Assembly: GCA_040385245.1 (NCBI GenBank)
Contig: JAZKHT010000001.1
Location: forward strand, 682,001-746,000
DNA: 64,000 bases
From: JAZKHT01 sp040385245
Lineage (GTDB): Bacteria; Pseudomonadota; Alphaproteobacteria; Rhodobacterales; Rhodobacteraceae
Direction of reading: 5' to 3'
The notes below the pieces were generated by a model. It saw nothing but the letters and a program-made list of their open reading frames with translations. It had not been told where the DNA came from and did not search any database. This document shows positions 16,559-24,799 of the stretch, piece by piece. Within the stretch, counting starts at the first letter, position 1; each line of letters starts with the position of its first letter. A program made the position numbers and the translations under genes.

Positions 16559-17253
16559 TGCTGGAAACCCAAGGCCTTACCCTGCATTACGGCGGGTCGC
16601 AGATCCTGTATGACATCGACATGGTGGCAAGGGCGGGGCAGGTCACCTGTGTGATGGGCACCAACGGAGTGGGCAAGACAAGCCTGCTCAAGGCGCTGGC
16701 AGGCACGCACCCGCGATCGGGTGGCAAGATCATTCTGGGCGGCGAAGAGGTGCCGCGGGTGCCGCCGCAGGGCATGGCACAGCGTGGGCTGGCCGTGGTG
16801 CCGCAGGGGCGGATGATCTTTCCGTTGCTGACGGTGACGGAGAACATGGAAACCGCCTTTGCATTGTTGCCAAAATCGCAACATCGTATCCCGGACGAGA
16901 TCTACGATCTGTTCCCGGTGCTGAAGGACATGGCGGGGCGGCGGGGCGGCGATCTGTCGGGTGGGCAGCAACAGCAGCTTGCCATCGCGCGGGCGATGAT
17001 CATGAAGCCGCGCGTGTTGTTGCTTGATGAACCGACCGAAGGCATTCAGCCCAACATCATCCAGCAGATCGGCCGGGTGATCGACTACCTGCGCGGCAAG
17101 GGCGACATGGCGATTGTGTTGGTAGAGCAGTATTTCGACTTTGCCTATGGTCTGGCGGATCAGTTCTATGTGCTGAAACGCGGGCAGGTGGCGCTGTCGG
17201 GGGCCAAGTCCGACCTGTCGCAGGATGTCTTGCGTCAGGCGGTGTCGGTGTAA
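16555..17253 (+). CDS. urtE: Urea ABC transporter ATP-binding protein UrtE
   Basis: LivF-type ATPase; 232 residues with Walker A GTNGVGKTS at 34-42, LSGGQ at 133-137, Walker B VLLLDEPTEGIQPNI starting at 153, and LVEQYFDFA. The EGIQPNI and EQYFDFA forms are characteristic of the urea system. It is the last gene of the operon and is followed directly by a terminator. Confidence 0.95.
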   Translation: MMLETQGLTLHYGGSQILYDIDMVARAGQVTCVMGTNGVGKTSLLKALAGTHPRSGGKIILGGEEVPRVPPQGMAQRGLAVVPQGRMIFPLLTVTENMETAFALLPKSQHRIPDEIYDLFPVLKDMAGRRGGDLSGGQQQQLAIARAMIMKPRVLLLDEPTEGIQPNIIQQIGRVIDYLRGKGDMAIVLVEQYFDFAYGLADQFYVLKRGQVALSGAKSDLSQDVLRQAVSV

Positions 17254-17285
17254 AAAAGGCCGCCCGAAAAGGGCGACCTTTGTTC
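17254..17285. terminator. Bidirectional terminator between urtE and cycA
   Basis: AAGGCCGCCC (17256-17265) pairs with GGGCGACCTT (17271-17280) with one mismatch and a 5-base loop. Read leftward it ends in TTTTTT, a good intrinsic terminator for the cytochrome gene. Read rightward it ends in CTTTGTT, a weaker one for urtE. Confidence 0.75.
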
Positions 17286-17323
17286 AGTGCCGAAAAATAT
17301 TCCGACCTGCGGTGTGCGACCGA

Positions 17324-17788
17324 TCAGTTGGTCGCGGCAGGTGCAGCCTCGCCCTCGGCCGCCGGTGCGGGGGCGAGCGAGGCGATATAGGCGGCCACGT
17401 TCGCGGCATCCTCGGGCCTTTTCACCTTGAAGCTCATCTTCGATTTCGCTTTGGAATCGCCGGTCTTTTCCTTCAGGAACGCGGCCGGGTCCTGCACGTA
17501 GACGGCGATGTCATCCTCGGTCCAGACATAGGGCATGGCCCCCAATGCGATGATCGAGTCGCCGTATTTGAAATCGGGGTAAGTTCCGGCCACGCGGCCC
17601 ACGACGCCATACAGGTTCGGGCCGGTCTTGGCGTTCTTGCCAGCCAGCACTTCGCCCGCCTCGTTGGCGACGACGTGGCAGGTCTGGCACTGCTTGAAGA
17701 TCGCCTCACCGGCAGCAGCGTCACCAGCGGCAAGGGCCGGGGCGGCGGACAGGGCGGCAAAGGCAAGGGTTGTCAGGATCAGTTTCAT
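17324..17788 (-). CDS. cycA: Cytochrome c2
   Basis: Periplasmic class I c-type cytochrome of 154 residues that would carry electrons from the cytochrome bc1 complex back to the photosynthetic reaction centre. It has a signal peptide (residues 1-20, ending APALA), haem site CQTCH at 34-38, KTGPNLYG near 54-61, and probable axial Met118 in KSKMSFK. The C-terminal Ala/Pro/Glu-rich tail is an extension. GGAGG precedes the ATG. It lies 69 bases beyond hemA. Assignment as the reaction-centre donor rests on family resemblance and location. Confidence 0.82.
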   Translation of the reverse strand: MKLILTTLAFAALSAAPALAAGDAAAGEAIFKQCQTCHVVANEAGEVLAGKNAKTGPNLYGVVGRVAGTYPDFKYGDSIIALGAMPYVWTEDDIAVYVQDPAAFLKEKTGDSKAKSKMSFKVKRPEDAANVAAYIASLAPAPAAEGEAAPAATN

Positions 17789-17857
17789 TCAGGTTCCTCC
17801 GGAAGGTCTTGGCTAGTGTAAACTGGTGCGAACTGCCGTGCTGACAAGTCCGCGTGA

Positions 17858-19069
17858 TCAGGCAACGGCATGGGCCAGCGCACAGCGCCGCCACAGGGCA
17901 GACAGAGCGGTCACCAGATGGTCGATATCGGCGTCCGAATGCAAGGGGCCGGGCGTGATGCGCAGCCGTTCGGTGCCCTTGGGCACGGTGGGATAGTTGA
18001 TCGGCTGCACATAGACGCCCCAATCGTCCATCAGGATGTCGGAAATCATCCGACATTTCACCGGATCGCCGATCATCACCGGGATGATGTGGCTGTCATT
18101 GGCCATATGCGGGATACCCGCCCGGTCCAGTTTCGCGCGCAGGCGCGCCACGCGGTCGGCCTGCGCGGCACGTTCGGCACCGCTGTCCTTCAGATGTCGG
18201 ATGGAGGCCGTTGCCGCCGCCGCCACAGCGGGGGGCAGGGCGGTGGTGAAGATGAACCCGCTGGAAAAGCTGCGGATGAAATCGCATAGCGCCGCCGATC
18301 CGGTGACATAGCCGCCAAAGCAGCCGAACGCCTTGCCCAGCGTGCCCTCGATCAAGCTGATGCGATGCGCCAGCCCTTCACGTTCCGACACGCCGCCGCC
18401 GCGTGGGCCATACATGCCCACGGCATGAACCTCGTCGATATAGGACAAAGCGCCATGCGCTTCGCACACCTCGACAATTTCGCGGATGGGGGAAATGTCG
18501 CCGTCCATCGAATAGACGGATTCGAACGCCACAATCTTGGGCCGGTCGCCTACGGCGTTCAGCTTGCGGTCCAGATCGCGCCAGTCGTTGTGTCGCCACA
18601 GCACCTTGTCGGCGCGGGAATGGCGGATGCCTTCGATCATCGAGGCGTGGTTCTTTTCGTCCGACAGGATCACCGCATTCGGGATGCGCGCGCCAAGGGT
18701 GGAAAGCGCTGCCCAGTTCGACACATAGCCGCTGGAAAACAGCAGCGCCGATTCCTTGCCGTGCAAGTCGGCCAGTTCGGATTCAAGGATCAGGTGGTGG
18801 TGGTTGGTGCCCGATATGTTGCGCGTGCCGCCCGCCCCCGTGCCGCAGGTCTGCACCGCATCGACCATCGCCGCGACCACATCCGGGTTCTGGCCCATGC
18901 CCAGATAGTCGTTCGAACACCACACCGTGACATCGCGCACCGTGCCGTCGCGATGGTTGGCCGCGCGCGGAAACGATCCGCAGCGCCGTTCCAGATCCGC
19001 AAAGACGCGGTAGTTGCCTTCGGCCTTCAGCGTGTCGATCTGGCCTTGGAAAAGGGCGTCAAAGTCCAT
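17858..19069 (-). CDS. hemA: 5-aminolevulinate synthase
   Basis: PLP enzyme condensing glycine and succinyl-CoA to 5-aminolevulinate, the first step to haem and bacteriochlorophyll by the Shemin route used in alphaproteobacteria. Starting at MDFDALFQ it has 403 residues, close to the R. capsulatus enzyme. Visible marks are CSNDYLGMGQNP (51-62), SYIDEVHAVGMYG (209-221) and the PLP lysine Lys246 in EGTLGKAFGC. The open frame extends 19 codons further upstream, but those overlap the end of puhE. It lies 13 bases after puhE, so it is probably co-transcribed with the bch/puh block. Confidence 0.96.
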   Translation of the reverse strand: MDFDALFQGQIDTLKAEGNYRVFADLERRCGSFPRAANHRDGTVRDVTVWCSNDYLGMGQNPDVVAAMVDAVQTCGTGAGGTRNISGTNHHHLILESELADLHGKESALLFSSGYVSNWAALSTLGARIPNAVILSDEKNHASMIEGIRHSRADKVLWRHNDWRDLDRKLNAVGDRPKIVAFESVYSMDGDISPIREIVEVCEAHGALSYIDEVHAVGMYGPRGGGVSEREGLAHRISLIEGTLGKAFGCFGGYVTGSAALCDFIRSFSSGFIFTTALPPAVAAAATASIRHLKDSGAERAAQADRVARLRAKLDRAGIPHMANDSHIIPVMIGDPVKCRMISDILMDDWGVYVQPINYPTVPKGTERLRITPGPLHSDADIDHLVTALSALWRRCALAHAVA

Positions 19070-19082
19070 CTTGGTCACTTTC

Positions 19083-19898
19083 TTACTGATCGTGTCGTGT
19101 CGCGGGGGTGGGCGTCGTGGCGGCAACAGGGCGCGGCGCGGGCATCATCCAGCGCCAAAGCTTTTCATCTGGTAAAGGCAGCACCATGAACCAATGTTCC
19201 AGCAGCGCCAGCAGGGTCAGCGCTGCCAGCAGGGTAAAGCCGACAAGCTGCCCGTCGGTCGTGGCGGTCCAGACCCGTTCCAGCCAGCAGGCGCTGGCAA
19301 AGGACAGGGCGGTGATCGACACCGGGAACACCCAGTTCATCGGCGCATGGTGGAAATGGCTGGGCAGATGCGCAAGCGGGCGCGGCAGGAATTCGGTATG
19401 GATGCGCGGGACGCCAAAGAACAGGTTCAACTTGGCCGAGATACGGGCAAAGAACAGAATGACAAAGGTCCACAGGCCAAAGATATTCTCGGCCCCAAGG
19501 CTGATGCGGGCCAGTGCGACGACCGTGGCCAGCAACAACAACTCGTGCCAGGCGATGGTGCCGCAGGCGCGCACGAACCGGTCCCACTGGCCGGACTGGG
19601 CGGGGCAGGGCGCGCGGTTGGGGCCGGTGATGATGCCCGACAGAAAGGCAAGCTCGATCCAGGCCCAGATCGCCAGCGCCGACAGGAAGGCGACATAGGC
19701 CCCATAGGCCGACGCATCGTTCAGCGTCGCCATGATCCCGCCCACGCCTGCCATCAGCAGCGGCAGGCCCAGAATCACCGACCACAGATGCGCATCGCGC
19801 CCGTCGTTGTCGGCGTGCTTTACCCGCCAAAGGATGATGCCGGTGGAAAACCACCACAGGAACAGGGCCGACAGCGCAGCAATCCATGGATTTGTCAT
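19083..19898 (-). CDS. puhE: Photosynthetic complex assembly protein PuhE
   Basis: Polytopic membrane protein (271 residues from MTNPWIAAL, about seven hydrophobic segments) of the DUF3623 family. In R. capsulatus, puhE mutants show altered pigment and reaction-centre levels. It lies in the conserved puhC-bciE-acsF-puhE-hemA order. The chosen ATG stands directly behind a perfect 12-bp hairpin that contains its only purine-rich upstream stretch. The in-frame ATG at 19952 would add 18 residues (MGASPYPVRH...), so the start is not settled. Confidence 0.85.
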   Translation of the reverse strand: MTNPWIAALSALFLWWFSTGIILWRVKHADNDGRDAHLWSVILGLPLLMAGVGGIMATLNDASAYGAYVAFLSALAIWAWIELAFLSGIITGPNRAPCPAQSGQWDRFVRACGTIAWHELLLLATVVALARISLGAENIFGLWTFVILFFARISAKLNLFFGVPRIHTEFLPRPLAHLPSHFHHAPMNWVFPVSITALSFASACWLERVWTATTDGQLVGFTLLAALTLLALLEHWFMVLPLPDEKLWRWMMPAPRPVAATTPTPATRHDQ

Positions 19899-19900
19899 GC

Positions 19901-19929
19901 GCGGCACCCCCCATGACGGGGGGTGCCGC
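19901..19929 (-). promoter_or_regulatory. Perfect hairpin abutting the puhE start
   Basis: GCGGCACCCCCC (19901-19912) and GGGGGGTGCCGC (19918-19929) are exact reverse complements around a 5-base loop. In the leftward mRNA the stem ends two bases before the puhE ATG and includes the G-run that would act as ribosome-binding site. It could protect upstream acsF mRNA ends or restrict puhE translation. A smaller CCGC-TTCG-GCGG hairpin lies at about 19969-19980, near the acsF stop. Confidence 0.6.
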
Positions 19930-19998
19930 ACCGGGTAGGGGGACGCGCCCATCCCCCCGCCACAATCACCGCCGAAGCGGCGATATGGTGTGTGCCAG

Positions 19999-21078
19999 TC
20001 AATACACCGGTTCCATCCGCACGGATGCGGGCGGCGTGTTGGTTTTGACCGGAATAAGATAAAGGCCCACAAAGGCCGTCAGCGCGCGGGCGGATGCGGC
20101 CAGATGGGCGACGCGGCCCGACAGCCCGCCCGCCTTCTTGGCACGGTCCATGTCGCGCATCGCGGCATCCATCCGGCGCAGGCCGGGCAGCCAGCGCGGA
20201 TGGTCGATGTCGATTTCCACCGGAAAGATCTGCCGCGCGATGGCGGAGGTCTTGCGATACACCTCTTGGTCATACCAGTCGATGTCGATCCCCAGCGCCT
20301 TGTGGAAATCCACGCGGGCATGGTCGCGCACCCACATTGTGGAATAGACCGCCGTCAGAAAGAACCTGATCCAGTACTTGTTGATGCCGCTGGTCAGTTT
20401 CGGATCGGTCCGCATCAGCAGGGCGAAGGCCTCGCCATGGCGGAACTCGTCGTTGCACCATTCACGGAACCACTTGAAGATCGGGTGGATGCGGTGTTCG
20501 GGATGCGCCTCCAGGTGGCGGAAGATGGTGATGTAGCGGGCATAGCCGATCTTTTCCGACAGGTAGGTGGCGTAGTAGATGAACTTGGGCCGGAAGTAGG
20601 TGTACTTCTTGGCCTTGGTCAGAAAGCCCAGGTTCACCGCAACCCCCGCCTCGCGCAGGGCGTCGTTGATGAAACCGGCATGGCGTGCCTCGTCGCGGGA
20701 CATGTAGCTGAACAGCTCGCAGATGTCCTTGTTGCTGCCACGGCGTTTCATTTCCTTGTACAGCACGCAGCCCGAAAATTCGGCGGTGCAGGACGAGACC
20801 AGAAAATCGATCAACTCGACCCGCAGGGCAGGGTCCATTGCCTTCCAGTCCACCGCGTCCCAGTCGGCGGTCTTCTTGAAATGGCCCTTGTTGGGGTCCG
20901 ATTTCATCTGCGCGATCAGCTTGTCCCACTCTTCGCGCACCGGCGTCACGTCGATGCGGTCCATCTCGTCAAAGTCGGTGGTGTAAAAGCGCGGGTTCAG
21001 CAGCGTGGTTTCCGTGGCCATCGCCGTTGTGTCGGGGGCTGCGTCGATCTCGTGCAGGTCTTGCGGTATGGCGTTCAT
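19999..21078 (-). CDS. acsF: Mg-protoporphyrin IX monomethyl ester oxidative cyclase, aerobic form
   Basis: Di-iron, O2-dependent enzyme that closes the isocyclic E ring to give protochlorophyllide. The 359 residues include two carboxylate/His iron motifs: Glu130 and His133 in DEARHAGF, and Glu211 and His214 in DEFRHGEAF. TAEFSG at 98-103 supplies a further Glu. It overlaps bciE by four bases. BchE, the oxygen-independent alternative, is also encoded here, so this bacterium should make the ring with or without oxygen. Confidence 0.96.
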   Translation of the reverse strand: MNAIPQDLHEIDAAPDTTAMATETTLLNPRFYTTDFDEMDRIDVTPVREEWDKLIAQMKSDPNKGHFKKTADWDAVDWKAMDPALRVELIDFLVSSCTAEFSGCVLYKEMKRRGSNKDICELFSYMSRDEARHAGFINDALREAGVAVNLGFLTKAKKYTYFRPKFIYYATYLSEKIGYARYITIFRHLEAHPEHRIHPIFKWFREWCNDEFRHGEAFALLMRTDPKLTSGINKYWIRFFLTAVYSTMWVRDHARVDFHKALGIDIDWYDQEVYRKTSAIARQIFPVEIDIDHPRWLPGLRRMDAAMRDMDRAKKAGGLSGRVAHLAASARALTAFVGLYLIPVKTNTPPASVRMEPVY

Positions 21079-21371
21079 AGCGTCACCTCGTCCGAGAAGG
21101 AAAATTCGCACAGTTCCATGAATTCGAAATCGCCGGTCGCCTTGGTCCACAGCCGTTCCAGCAGGCTGGCGCGGGTGATGGTGGCGGTGCGGTCTTCGAT
21201 GATCACTTCGCCGTAGGCGGCCATGACGGGGGTGCCGTGCACCAGCACCTCGTCCCCCGGATAGACGACGGCACCGTTGTTGAAGCGGACGTGGGCGTGA
21301 AGGCTTTCGAACCGGTGGCTGACCTCGACGGTGCAAGGCACCTGTTCCGTAGCTTTGGTGAAAAGTCCCAT
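21075..21371 (-). CDS. bciE: BciE, accessory subunit of the AcsF-type oxidative cyclase
   Basis: A 98-residue soluble protein (MGLFTKATEQ...FSFSDEVTL). It has a beta-rich centre with VHGTPVMAAYGEVIIEDRTATITRA and a C-terminal segment LLERLWTKATGDFEFMELCEFSF. It stands between puhC and acsF and its TGA overlaps the acsF ATG. In R. sphaeroides the small protein encoded immediately before acsF is BciE, needed for cyclase activity in alphaproteobacteria that lack Ycf54. I assign this gene by position, size and the coupling to acsF, not by a run alignment. GGAACC precedes the ATG; a longer upstream frame overlaps puhC. Confidence 0.8.
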   Translation of the reverse strand: MGLFTKATEQVPCTVEVSHRFESLHAHVRFNNGAVVYPGDEVLVHGTPVMAAYGEVIIEDRTATITRASLLERLWTKATGDFEFMELCEFSFSDEVTL

Positions 21372-21391
21372 GATTTGGTTCCCTTTATTTG

Positions 21392-21874
21392 TCATTGTGA
21401 CAGCAGCCGTTCGAATGCGGCCTTGTTGTCCTGTCCGAACGCGTACAATTCCGCGCTCCACCCGGTTGCGGGGTCTTCGGCCACAAGGCGGCCGTTGTCA
21501 TATTTGACGATGTCGATGGGCGGGTTTCCCTGCACACCTTTGACAAGGCGATTGCGCGCCATGCCGGACTGGATGACGGTGATGAAACCGCCATGTGGCA
21601 GGTCCATCAACACGGAACCATCGGGACGCCTGACCACCACAGCCTGCGCCGAAAGTCCTTCCAGTATGACCGAGGTCTTGCTGACCACGGCCGCCGCCTG
21701 CGGCACGCCCACATGGGGGCGGTCCGTCAGGACAGAGATTGTGACCAGTGCCAACGTGGACAATGCCAGCGCCAGCATGCCCCACAGCAGCGTGCGCGGG
21801 ATCATTTCGCGCTCGCGATTCTGGGACGGGTTGTGAACGTGGGGGGGGGAATGGGTCATGTCATCCCCCGTCAT
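21392..21874 (-). CDS. puhC: Photosynthetic complex assembly protein PuhC
   Basis: A 160-residue single-span membrane protein. The N-terminal cytoplasmic part is polar and His/Pro-rich; a membrane helix at about residues 27-48 (TLLWGMLALALSTLALVTISV) is followed by a periplasmic domain with VLMDLPHGGFITVI. In R. capsulatus PuhC is needed for optimal RC/LH1 core assembly. The first ATG overlaps the puhB stop (ATGA); a second in-frame ATG 15 bases on (MTHSPPHV) is also possible. It is followed 20 bases later by bciE. Confidence 0.88.
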   Translation of the reverse strand: MTGDDMTHSPPHVHNPSQNREREMIPRTLLWGMLALALSTLALVTISVLTDRPHVGVPQAAAVVSKTSVILEGLSAQAVVVRRPDGSVLMDLPHGGFITVIQSGMARNRLVKGVQGNPPIDIVKYDNGRLVAEDPATGWSAELYAFGQDNKAAFERLLSQ

Positions 21875-22509
21875 TCTGCCGCGACTGCGCCGGATGTTGG
21901 CGCAGTGCGGGTGACGACCGGCATCGCCAGCCGGGTTTCGGCGGCCTCTGCCACGATCCGCGCGACCGTGGCCGCATCGGGGATGCAGCGCAGCGCCGGT
22001 TGGGGATGTTTCAGATGCCAAGGCCGGGCGTGCGGCCACAGCGCCAGATAGGCCAACCGCACATCGCCCTTGGTTTGCAGCGCGATGGTGCCCGTGCCGC
22101 GCTTGCGCAGATCAAGGTTCGCCGCCGCCACCTGGGTGAAGGGGATGTTGAACGTCACCGACAGAGCCGCCCCGACCCGCATCACCACACGCGCGGTGGT
22201 GATGGTGTAAACCGTTCCGCGCGCCTGTGCCCAGGCCAGCAGCAGCACAACCATCACCGCCGCCGCAGCCAGTGCCAGATAGGGCAGTCCATAGGCGAGC
22301 GCCATCGGCACCCCGCCTTCGGCTAGGCCGGTTCCGGCCCGCCAGATCACGATCAGCGCCATATAGGCCCCGACCCAGTTCAATCCGAATGCCTCGCGCG
22401 CCAGCGCAAGTGTGGCGGGACGACCCTGCCACAGCATTTCTTCACCCATCGGCAACGTGGCGGGCAGGCCCGGCACCGGCTCAAAGGCGAAATCGTCATG
22501 GTCTGACAT
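21871..22509 (-). CDS. puhB: Photosynthetic complex assembly protein PuhB
   Basis: A 212-residue membrane protein with a PH-like C-terminal domain that assists reaction-centre assembly. It begins MSDHDDFAFEPVPGLPATLPMGEEMLWQG; the GLPxxLPxGExxLWQG opening is typical. Membrane helices lie at about residues 40-60 and 70-95, followed by TVYTITTARVVMRVGAALSVTFNIPF. The upstream open frame of 38 more codons is not used: MSDHDD matches the expected start. It lies 61 bases after puhA. Confidence 0.9.
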   Translation of the reverse strand: MSDHDDFAFEPVPGLPATLPMGEEMLWQGRPATLALAREAFGLNWVGAYMALIVIWRAGTGLAEGGVPMALAYGLPYLALAAAAVMVVLLLAWAQARGTVYTITTARVVMRVGAALSVTFNIPFTQVAAANLDLRKRGTGTIALQTKGDVRLAYLALWPHARPWHLKHPQPALRCIPDAATVARIVAEAAETRLAMPVVTRTAPTSGAVAAE

Positions 22510-22541
22510 GGCAGACCCCCTATCTGAATGGCGAGACGGGA

Positions 22542-22559
22542 TGGCCCGGGCGCGGGCCA
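22542..22559 (-). promoter_or_regulatory. Hairpin in the puhA-puhB gap
   Basis: TGGCCCG (22542-22548) and CGGGCCA (22553-22559) form a 7-bp stem with a 4-base loop, just after the puhA stop in the leftward mRNA. No U-tract follows. It may stabilise the puhA message relative to puhB. Confidence 0.4.
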
Positions 22560-22570
22560 CCCCCTTTCGT

Positions 22571-23341
22571 TCAGAAGCCGCGCTTGCGCTTTCCGGCGGC
22601 ATAAAGCCAGCCGCCCGCGACATAGCCCGAAATCTTGTCTTCCTCGAGTTTTGTGACCGTTGTCAGCGACTTCGTCTGCGGAATACCCGCAAACAGATCG
22701 GACGTGATGGCACTGACCCGAACCCGGTCAGGCCAGATGCGCGCCAGCGTCATCGGCACCAGCCGTTTGCCGCCGTCGTTCAGATCAACTTCCAGATAGC
22801 GGACCAGCTGTTCGGACGCATCTACCCACATGTCGCTGATGCGGCCCACCACTTCCAGATCACCCGCCTGCACCGGCAGGCCACGCGGATCGCGGCCCGC
22901 GCTGACGGCGAACCCGGCAAGCTGGCCCATCGGCACGATCTTGGCGTGTCCGTGACCGTCCAGTTCCGGTTCGTCCCGGCGCGGGGCCCAGGATGCGGGG
23001 CCGACACCATCGGCCATCGCATTGCCGGTGGGGGCGTGGGGAAAACCTTCGGACACGGCCGTGCGGGCCAGTGCAAGGTCGGTCCGCCGATGCGCCGCCT
23101 CGTTCGCGGCCGAAGGCATGATCACCTCGCCCTTGCCATGCGGCAGGCGAAAGGTTTTGGGGCTTGGCACTGCGAACAGGCCTTGGTTCGCGGCGGGCAG
23201 GCCATCCTCGGTTTCAAGGGGATAGCCTTCACGCATGTTCTCGGTCTGCAGATAATAGACCAGCAGGGCGAAGAAGCCCCAGAACAGCCAGATGGCAAGC
23301 GATGCCATGTCGAAGTTGCCAAAGAAAGTCACACCAACCAT
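22571..23341 (-). CDS. puhA: Photosynthetic reaction centre H subunit
   Basis: Cytoplasm-facing subunit that caps the L/M heterodimer and shapes proton delivery to QB. The 256 residues are normal. A single N-terminal membrane helix, about residues 12-32 (ASLAIWLFWGFFALLVYYLQ), is followed by TENMREGYPLE, the hallmark of H subunits. A PRC-barrel domain contains VGRISDMWVDASEQLVRYLEVDL. It lies 18 bases after lhaA. Confidence 0.97.
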   Translation of the reverse strand: MVGVTFFGNFDMASLAIWLFWGFFALLVYYLQTENMREGYPLETEDGLPAANQGLFAVPSPKTFRLPHGKGEVIMPSAANEAAHRRTDLALARTAVSEGFPHAPTGNAMADGVGPASWAPRRDEPELDGHGHAKIVPMGQLAGFAVSAGRDPRGLPVQAGDLEVVGRISDMWVDASEQLVRYLEVDLNDGGKRLVPMTLARIWPDRVRVSAITSDLFAGIPQTKSLTTVTKLEEDKISGYVAGGWLYAAGKRKRGF

Positions 23342-23359
23342 TTTGCGGGTCCTCCGGTG

Positions 23360-24799
23360 TCAGGTGGGGAATTCGACGATGCCAAAGGCCGCGTCGGATT
23401 TTTCGGGTTTCGGTTGCAGAATGCCGACCCGGACCAGTGGCCCAAGCGCGACGAGGGTTGCGAAAAGCAGCCCGATTTCAGTGTGGTAGACAAAGGAATA
23501 ACCAAGCGAGGCATCTGTCAGCCCCGGTCCCAGCGCGCCGGATGTGGCGAGATGACCGACGCCGTCGCGCAAGGCGCCACCGACAAAGATCGACAGGCCC
23601 GCCGCCGTGGCCTGTGCGGCCCCCCAAGCGCCAAGCGCCAGCCCCGCGCCGGCCTGCCCGCGCACGGGCATGGTCATCGCAGCCGTCAGGGTGGACACGG
23701 CGAACAGCCCGGCCCCAAGGCCGATGCCACCCGCGCCTGCGAAAAAGATTACCGTGCTGTGCAGCGGTGCGGCAAAGATGATGCCGGAAAAGGCGGCGAT
23801 CCCCACCAGCAGCCCGCGCGCGGCCATGCGGTAGGGGTCCAGCCCCCGCGCCAGCCAGCGCCCCGCCAGCAGGAACCCTGCCAAGGCACCCACCGCGTAC
23901 ATCGCGGTCAGCGTCGTTGTCGCACTGACCGAAAGGCCAAGGATCTCACCGCCATAGGGTTCCAGCAGCACATCCTGCATGTTGAAGGCCAGCGTGCCCA
24001 GCACGACCACGCCCAGCAAACGCCCCGCCGTACCGCCCGCCAGCAGATCGCCCCAGGCATCGGCAAAGCGCGGACGCGGCGCGTCGCGTTCGGCCTTTGA
24101 CATCGGGCGGACCTTTTCCTGCTTCCACAGCGCGACCATGTTCAGAACCATTGTGGCCACGCCACAGCCCTGCACCACGCGCACCAGTGTGATCGGATCA
24201 AAGTCGCGCAGAAGAAAGCCCACGACCACCGCTGACACGGCCATCCCCGCCAGAAACATCACATAAAGCAACGCCACCACGCGGGGCCGCGTCTCGTCAC
24301 TGGCGCGGTCGGACGCCAGCGCAAGGCCCGCCGTCTGCGTCATGTGCAGGCCAAGCCCGGTCATCAGAAAGGCCAGTGCCGCCAACACCTCTCCCGCCCA
24401 GGCGGGACCGCGGATCTGGTCGCCCGACAGCACGATCAGCGCGAAGGGCATGACGGCAAGGCCGCCCATCTGCCACAGGCTGCCGAACCACAGATAGGGG
24501 ATCCGCTTCCACCCGATGGCCGACCGGTGCGTGTCGCTGCGGTGGCCCAGCAGGGCGCGAAACGGGGCCACCAGCACCGGTATGGCGATCATCGCCGCCA
24601 CAACCATCGCGGGCACCGACAGCTCGACGATCATCACCCGGTTCAGCGTGCCCAGCAGCAGCACCGTGGCCATCCCGACCGACACCTGAAACAGCGACAG
24701 GCGCAGCAGTTGCGCCAGCGGCAGGCCGTCGGACGCGGCATCGGCAAAGGGCATCCACGATGTGGGCAGGCCCTGGATATGCTTTTTCTTCAGGATCAT
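23360..24799 (-). CDS. lhaA: Light-harvesting 1 assembly protein LhaA (PucC family)
   Basis: A 479-residue, roughly 12-helix membrane protein of the PucC/LhaA branch of the major facilitator superfamily, thought to help chlorophyll insertion or LH1 assembly. Typical stretches are LNRVMIVELSVPA and RALLGHRSDTHRSAIGWKRIPYLW. The ATG at 24799 overlaps the bchM stop (ATGA), so it is chosen over an ATG six codons earlier. It stands between bchM and puhA as in Rhodobacter. Confidence 0.92.
   Translation of the reverse strand: MILKKKHIQGLPTSWMPFADAASDGLPLAQLLRLSLFQVSVGMATVLLLGTLNRVMIVELSVPAMVVAAMIAIPVLVAPFRALLGHRSDTHRSAIGWKRIPYLWFGSLWQMGGLAVMPFALIVLSGDQIRGPAWAGEVLAALAFLMTGLGLHMTQTAGLALASDRASDETRPRVVALLYVMFLAGMAVSAVVVGFLLRDFDPITLVRVVQGCGVATMVLNMVALWKQEKVRPMSKAERDAPRPRFADAWGDLLAGGTAGRLLGVVVLGTLAFNMQDVLLEPYGGEILGLSVSATTTLTAMYAVGALAGFLLAGRWLARGLDPYRMAARGLLVGIAAFSGIIFAAPLHSTVIFFAGAGGIGLGAGLFAVSTLTAAMTMPVRGQAGAGLALGAWGAAQATAAGLSIFVGGALRDGVGHLATSGALGPGLTDASLGYSFVYHTEIGLLFATLVALGPLVRVGILQPKPEKSDAAFGIVEFPT

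Noticed and set aside
22412..24100. 562-codon open frame on the plus strand across puhB, puhA and lhaA
   Set aside because: Antisense to three recognised genes, with shadow-type composition and no start signal.
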